Positions 59,575 to 64,000 of a DNA stretch of 64,000 nt are shown here, one piece after another. The translations under genes were made by a program, and so were the position numbers. The notes beneath the pieces were generated by a model, which searched no databases, was not told where the DNA came from, and worked only from the letters and a program-made list of their open reading frames with translations. This DNA comes from Siphonodentalium dalli (lineage: Eukaryota > Mollusca > Scaphopoda > Gadilida > Siphonodentaliidae), in NCBI GenBank assembly GCA_032622095.1, contig CP136067.1, positions 48,031,549 through 48,095,548 on the forward strand. The letters run 5' to 3'. Positions within the stretch are counted from its first letter, which is position 1; every line of letters begins with the position of its first letter.

Positions 59575-60026
59575 TGTTATAGGTGCCGTTTTTATCTGTT
59601 TTAGTACACTGCGGTTGTATATAATCTTCTATATATCATGATACTTGCGCGCATCCTGCTTTGTTATTTCAGCCTTTTGTGGGTTAACTGAAATGTGTGT
59701 CAGTGTGTGTGCGCGTGAGAGCGAGCATGAATGATTGTGTCACCTGCACACTGATTAGCACTCACCTGGGACTGGCGGGAAAATTAGCGTAGTCTGGGGG
59801 GCACTCAGTAATTAATATTTGAAATGGTCCGACGTACTATTTTGGATCACCAATTCTAGATATATATAATGAAATGCAGATTTCATTTTATGGAGTATCT
59901 TTAATGGTTTTTAATACTGACTGCTGTGATATGATTATGTTGATGCCTTTATTTTAAATACACTTTATTAACCCTTTAATTTGTTGTTGGAGTTACTATA
60001 TCTACGTTAAATCCAGCCGTACAACA
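59575..60026 (+). repeat. Gypsy 3' LTR
   Basis: 452 bp, same ends as the 5' LTR, with six substitutions and no indel seen. Preceded by the purine tract GGAGGGGGTGAA. Confidence 0.95.
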
Positions 60027-60223
60027 TATATATGCGAGGCGACCTATGGTCGACTCGCATATATAAGAGAATGCATTGGCACAGGGCATAACTGTAACTA
60101 TCACAATGTGGTCAAGGAGCCGGTTCCAATGATATCCATATGTGTATGGTTCTATTGAGACAGACCGAAGATATTTTAGGCTGTTGAAGCTTTATTTGGC
60201 CGGTTTGTTGGGTAAAGGGTTAA

Positions 60224-60494
60224 TATAACTAAACTACAAAAAAAGGCAAGAAAGACCTGTGCTTTGAAGCTATATCTGTACTATGACGTTTATTTGCGCG
60301 AGGACATGTTAGCTGCACTGTTCTATTTGTAGTTGTAGCAGATAGTTTATAGCACCATGAACACCTGCGATTATTGGTGCGCCTGATCGTACTACGTTAC
60401 TAACAACACGGTTAACGTGTAGAATTAGTCAATTCTGACACTCCTGTCAGTCAATTTAATCATGCGAATAATTCTACCGACTCCGTTGTAGATT
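60224..60494. other. No recognisable feature
   Basis: Lies inside the old inverted-repeat element, between the MITE end and the motif-pair repeat. Confidence 0.4.
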
Positions 60495-60783
60495 AACGCT
60501 CTTTATGTATTGCCCTTTTCGGTCATGTTAAGTTACGAACGCTCTTTATTCATTTTGCTAAGAATACGAAATTTCATACCTTCTGCTGGGGAAACTGAAA
60601 TGAGTGTGTATTGTATGTACATCGCGCAAGCTTATTCTCTTTCAGACATAAATAAATTAAATGAGGCTAGCGTAAACTTACCACGTTTGTGTTTAATTAT
60701 GTGTGCTTAATCAAGTTAATGCGTTGAAAAACCATGGGACATTATTAATATTCAGACAGTTCAAATACGTCGCGAATTGTTAA
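60495..60783 (+). repeat. Motif-pair repeat, copy 1
   Basis: AACGCTCTTTAT at 60495 and again at 60538 (43 bp apart), followed by GCTAAGAATACG, GAAACTGAAATGAGTG, CATAAATAAATTAAATG-like sequence and GCGTTGAA-AACCATGGGACAT. The diverged direct copy is 61563-61821. Confidence 0.7.
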
Positions 60784-60905
60784 GCCAAATATGACTTGTA
60801 AATTTGTTTTCACTACATTTCAGACTTGAAACTGGTAGACTCTGAAAGTGGACATATTACGTAGAAACCGTTCTCGGAACGCTTTTGGCGTTCCGAGATT
60901 GTGAG
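60715..60905 (+). repeat. Right arm of the older inverted-repeat element
   Basis: Inverted match to 51353-51606. A hairpin TCTCGGAACGC-TTTTG-GCGTTCCGAGA (60872-60898) sits at its outer edge. Confidence 0.75.
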
Positions 60906-61562
60906 ACCATGTAATTTGCGATGAGGAATCTGACATACTTATTATGTTATGAAGTATTTCTTTTCATTGGGATGAACAAGTAAATTTGGCAATTATTTGC
61001 TTTGCGGCGACTATTCTCGACTAAATGGTAGGCCCTACTCCTACTGACAAGACGCATGTCCATTTGGATGTCACACGCACGAGAAGTAGCTTCGCCTTAG
61101 AAATCCCGAGTCCAACAACATAATATGCTCGTTCATGATTTTCGATAAAGTGGGGCCGAATAATAGTTGGTGTTGGCTCTTAATGGCGCTTAATTCTATG
61201 TTTTATCGTGGTTGAAGGGTTCAGCATGATAAAACTCTTTGAAAAACAATTGACAATAGGATGCTGTAAGCAATCCCAACTAAATATAATTCCATCAACT
61301 CCTCGCCCATGTAGGCATATACGCGAGGAATGTTTTTACCTAGGTTATTGGCTTGGTGGGAAATATATAGAGTGTTTCTGTTTTAGCTTTTGATAATTAG
61401 GTACGCTGGAAGCGTGTGTAGTTGCTTAATGGTAATGGTCATACGTTTAATTGTTGGAAAAGAAACACACCGAAGACGAAAATACAATAGTTACTTTACA
61501 CCATGTTCAATATGATCTTTCAGTTATGTTCTAAATACTATGGTATTGGGGTGAACAGGACT
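60906..61562. other. No recognisable gene
   Basis: Short frames only; no transposon end or RNA recognised. Confidence 0.45.
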
Positions 61563-61821
61563 AACGCTCTTTAAGTATTGCCTTTTTTGGTATTTTAGTT
61601 ATATTAACGCTCTTTATTTGTTTTGCTAACAATACGCAAACTCCGTACTTTATGCATGGAAACTCAACTGAGTGCTTATCGCACATTTATTATGTCATAC
61701 ATAAATCAATGCCAGGAGACTAACACAATTGCCACGTTTGATTCTAATTATTTTATTTGTGTTTAATGCGTTGAATAACAACTGGACATTATATTCAGAC
61801 AGTTCATGTACGAAATGTTAA
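61563..61821 (+). repeat. Motif-pair repeat, copy 2
   Basis: AACGCTCTTTAA at 61563 and AACGCTCTTTAT at 61606 (43 bp apart). The downstream order of blocks is as in copy 1: GCTAACAATACG, GAAACTCAACTGAGTG, GCGTTGAATAACAACTGGACATTA, TTCAGACAGTTCATGTACG. It ends where the Ngaro-like element begins. Confidence 0.75.
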
Positions 61822-61823
61822 TA

Positions 61824-62267
61824 AATTACACCCCTATCCCGCTTCCTTTATTTTCACGAGTAACAATATTTGTTTATGGCATAATTTATTCAGGCAAACA
61901 TACTCGTATCATAACAAACACATTCATACAACTAAACATAAATTACATGCAACTGGTAACATATATAATCATGCAGACAGGAAAACATAAATGAGAAGTT
62001 GAGGCCTTGGTAACATATATAATCATGCAGACAGGAAAACATAAATGAGAAGTTGAGAACTAGACAACACACAACATCATGCAATAAGAAAATTCACATT
62101 ACACTTACTCAATTGTACTTTATATTCCTACTATTAATCCATCCACTCATACTCCATACCTTTTCTACTAATAAACCATCCACTCATACCAGGGTATAAC
62201 AAAACAATGCCGCAATATCACGAAATGAAGGATACTAAATCTAGTGACGACAGTCACTGGAAACGCC
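61824..62267 (-). repeat. Split direct repeat B2 (444 bp)
   Basis: No difference seen from 62534-62977. It contains an internal tandem duplication of about 54 bp (GGTAACATATATAATCATGC at 61955 and 62009). Confidence 0.88.
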
Positions 62268-62533
62268 TAAATATTCTATTTAAAACCAAATTATTGAATC
62301 CTGGGAGGGCGGGCGGGTCAACAAAAATATTTATTCAACTGATCTTCAGATTGGCGCGTCTATAGAAACCATACACTAGCGCAAAATTGATTGGACGATG
62401 GGAATTGCTTTCAGCCAATCGCTGACGTTGTAATAAAACCGATTCAAGGTATTGACAATTATCCGAAACAGGACCTGGAACCATAGCGCGTTCTAAACGG
62501 GGAATAATTACTTATTTTCTGTGAAAATTGTCC
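62268..62533 (-). repeat. Split direct repeat unit A2 (266 bp)
   Basis: Unique within the window and sits exactly between B2 and B1. If the element is of Ngaro type, an identical A1 lies at the 5' end, outside the window to the right. Confidence 0.7.
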
Positions 62534-62977
62534 AATTACACCCCTATCCCGCTTCCTTTATTTTCACGAGTAACAATATTTGTTTATGGCATAATTTATT
62601 CAGGCAAACATACTCGTATCATAACAAACACATTCATACAACTAAACATAAATTACATGCAACTGGTAACATATATAATCATGCAGACAGGAAAACATAA
62701 ATGAGAAGTTGAGGCCTTGGTAACATATATAATCATGCAGACAGGAAAACATAAATGAGAAGTTGAGAACTAGACAACACACAACATCATGCAATAAGAA
62801 AATTCACATTACACTTACTCAATTGTACTTTATATTCCTACTATTAATCCATCCACTCATACTCCATACCTTTTCTACTAATAAACCATCCACTCATACC
62901 AGGGTATAACAAAACAATGCCGCAATATCACGAAATGAAGGATACTAAATCTAGTGACGACAGTCACTGGAAACGCC
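62534..62977 (-). repeat. Split direct repeat B1 (444 bp)
   Basis: No difference seen from 61824-62267; first copy after the coding region on the minus strand. Confidence 0.88.
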
Positions 62978-63318
62978 AAGCCAAAGGCCACCAGAAAAAG
63001 AAGCAAAAAAAAAAAAAAAAAAAAAAAAAATTGGTTTAAAAACGGAGATTTCTGGCAATACGAATAATAGGATGAATAGCTTTTCCATGAGTGTCCTTCA
63101 ATCACCCCCGACAGTAGACAAGCGACTGGTAGAAAGTAATAATAACACTCTACAACAGTGGCCGCCTTACCAAGGAAGAAGCGATATCATCCTAAGGAAA
63201 AGACACACCCCCTACAACGGCAATAATAGACGCTGAAAGGTGGCATCAAGGGCTACAGAAGGACTCTCTGGAAAAGCCATTCCTCCATTTATTTCAAATG
63301 CACTAATCTCCTTTTAAT
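62978..63318 (-). other. 3' untranslated stretch of the Ngaro-like element, with a T-tract on the coding strand
   Basis: Contains an A run of about 26 on the plus strand (63005-63030). The minus-strand frame over it with a run of Phe is an artefact of this run. Confidence 0.6.
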
Positions 63319-63843
63319 TTATGAACCAAACAGAGTAGTTCCGGCATCGTTTAAGTGCAAACCCTGGTCTTGTCTGGCATATAGCTCCCTTCTTGGTTTG
63401 CCGCCCTTCACTAAATACTTATATGAAGGAAAATAAATAGTCTGAAATTCTTGACATGCGAGCTTAAGATCTGAATTTATCTCTACAATGATTTTGTTGG
63501 ACGTTGAATGATCCACTGGGCGTGGAATTATAGCTGAAAGGCAAATATTGCTATTATGAAACTGTCTTTTGGCGAACGATATTATATCATAAAAGGCTGC
63601 TTTTATGAGAATTCTGTCCAACTTATATATATCGTTCGTACCTCCGTGAATGACAATATTATCAAACGTACCAATAAATTCTTTTTGCGACCTGATTTGG
63701 AAGCCCAAAAAGCCCAAAGAGGAACCTTTAAATGCTAAGATGTGAGTATGAGGAATGGATACATACTTGGCAATTGAGTCTGAAATAATAATGGTCGTTC
63801 TACCGGTATGTTGTGCATGATCAGTTCCTGAAAATGAACACAC
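63319..63843 (-). CDS. SGNH/GDSL-type hydrolase domain of the Ngaro-like element
   Basis: About 170 codons with SGNH blocks: IIISDSIAKYV (block I Ser), HGGTNDIYKL (block III, GxND) and DQGLHLNDAGTTLF (block V, with the catalytic His and preceding Asp). There is no ATG early in the frame; the frame opens at a GTG, and TTCATTTTCAG at about 63833-63843 looks like a 3' splice site, so the domain is probably joined to an upstream exon. In Ngaro elements this hydrolase is of unknown substrate. The frame is intact to its stop. Confidence 0.75.
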   Translation of the reverse strand: MCSFSGTDHAQHTGRTTIIISDSIAKYVSIPHTHILAFKGSSLGFLGFQIRSQKEFIGTFDNIVIHGGTNDIYKLDRILIKAAFYDIISFAKRQFHNSNICLSAIIPRPVDHSTSNKIIVEINSDLKLACQEFQTIYFPSYKYLVKGGKPRRELYARQDQGLHLNDAGTTLFGS

Positions 63844-63849
63844 ACAGAA

Positions 63850-64000
63850 TTAACATCCTTTCTTCAAAATTTCCTTTTTCATCTGCATAGCGACCCGCAT
63901 TTTATCTTCAGTACCGAACGTTAAATATTCTTTGTAGGCATCGCTACGCCAATCCCCGTGCAACTGTATTAACTCAGATGGAGCTTTACTTTGAAAAGCA
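63850..64000 (-). CDS. Tyrosine recombinase, C-terminal end (partial)
   Basis: The last 49 codons before a TAA at 63850-63852. They include SELIQLHGDWRSDAYKEYL, the HxxR...GDW-S-AYxxYL end of DIRS/Ngaro/Crypton-type recombinases. The nucleophilic Tyr is encoded at 63925-63927. The enzyme would integrate a circular cDNA copy. The rest lies outside the window. Confidence 0.8.
   Translation of the reverse strand, partial: AFQSKAPSELIQLHGDWRSDAYKEYLTFGTEDKMRVAMQMKKEILKKGC

Larger units (their letters stand above)
51745..60026 (+). mobile_element. Ty3/Gypsy LTR retrotransposon, near complete
   Basis: Two 452-bp LTRs (TG...CA), a primer-binding site, a long leader, gag, pol and a purine tract. 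The 4-bp target duplication TATA (51741-51744 and 60027-60030) is confirmed by the interrupted MITE. Pol order is protease, reverse transcriptase, RNase H, integrase, the Gypsy order. The LTRs differ at 6 positions by eye (about 1.3%), so it is fairly young. Gag appears frameshifted, so this copy may need gag supplied by another copy. No envelope-like gene was seen. Confidence 0.95.
51604..60223. mobile_element. piggyBac-type double-hairpin MITE, copy D, split by Gypsy insertion
   Basis: TTAACCCTTTACCCGACAG at 51604 and TGTTGGGTAAAGGGTTAA ending at 60223. The second hairpin is interrupted after CATTCTCTTATA (51744) by the LTR element and resumes with TATATATGCGAGGCGACC at 60027. Rejoining the halves with one TATA restores the normal hairpin. 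Confidence 0.9.
61824..64000 (-). mobile_element. Ngaro/DIRS-type tyrosine-recombinase retrotransposon, 3' half
   Basis: Read on the minus strand: end of a tyrosine recombinase (64000-63850), an SGNH-hydrolase frame (63843-63319), a short untranslated stretch, then B1 (62977-62534), A2 (62533-62268) and B2 (62267-61824). B1-A2-B2 without spacing is the split direct repeat arrangement of Ngaro/PAT-like elements; A1, gag and reverse transcriptase should lie beyond position 64000. Ngaro elements are known to carry SGNH hydrolase frames. The 444-bp B copies show no difference by eye, so insertion is probably recent. Confidence 0.82.

Noticed and set aside
51745-60026. Possibility that the LTR element is the bivalve element Steamer
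   Set aside because: The 452-bp LTR is much longer than I recall for Steamer (about 177 bp), and the primer-binding site is of another type; only the superfamily is shared.
62878-63105. Minus-strand frame with a run of Phe, like a membrane segment
   Set aside because: Translation of the A26/T26 homopolymer between the Ngaro-like repeats and the SGNH frame.
1-64000. CRISPR array or bacterial operon
   Set aside because: Tandem repeats here have no regular repeat-spacer plan, and coding features are eukaryotic transposons and split exons.

Overview
This is a gene-poor, AT-rich stretch of an animal nuclear genome, probably a mollusc and most likely a bivalve. The inference rests on intron-split coding, a DUF4806-type gene, bivalve-like transposon families and very frequent TACATGTA-like words. 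The species cannot be named from sequence alone. Nothing points to a prokaryote: there are no operons, rRNA, tRNA or CRISPR arrays.

Layout. 1-5293: degenerate tandem modules and two converging LINE 3' ends. 5302-11141: a complete hAT transposon, with an 8-bp target duplication at both ends and a dead transposase gene on the minus strand. 11262-13743: two adjacent terminal-inverted-repeat (TIR) elements, one containing a third. 14287-17341: two copies of a TTAA-flanked MITE (family X) around a LINE fragment and a repeated palindromic motif. 17789-24058: a decayed Helitron (helicase motifs recognisable), riddled with MITEs, one of which splits the helicase reading frame cleanly at TTAA. 24080-33340: segmental duplications, a large TIR element with a head-to-head GC-rich tandem array, and further MITEs. 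35663-46244: a six-exon plus-strand DUF4806 gene with matching splice phases but two frameshifts and one stop codon. 48166-51101: MITEs, a 160-bp tandem array and a foldback element. 51353-60905: a three-level nest, in which a 452-bp-LTR Ty3/Gypsy retrotransposon lies inside a piggyBac-type MITE inside an older inverted-repeat element. 61824-64000: the 3' half of a tyrosine-recombinase retrotransposon of Ngaro/DIRS type on the minus strand, with a recombinase C-terminus, an SGNH-hydrolase reading frame and a B1-A2-B2 split direct repeat whose B copies look identical.

The coding content is almost entirely transposon-derived. The only candidate host gene is the DUF4806 locus, and as read here it is broken. 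The freshest elements are the Ngaro-like element (no difference seen between its 444-bp repeats), the 73-bp-TIR element (TIRs identical) and the Gypsy element (6 differences in 452 bp between LTRs, intact 1300-residue pol). The most unusual signal is a pair of AACGCTCTTTAT words 42-43 bp apart, found six times in repeats that otherwise differ.
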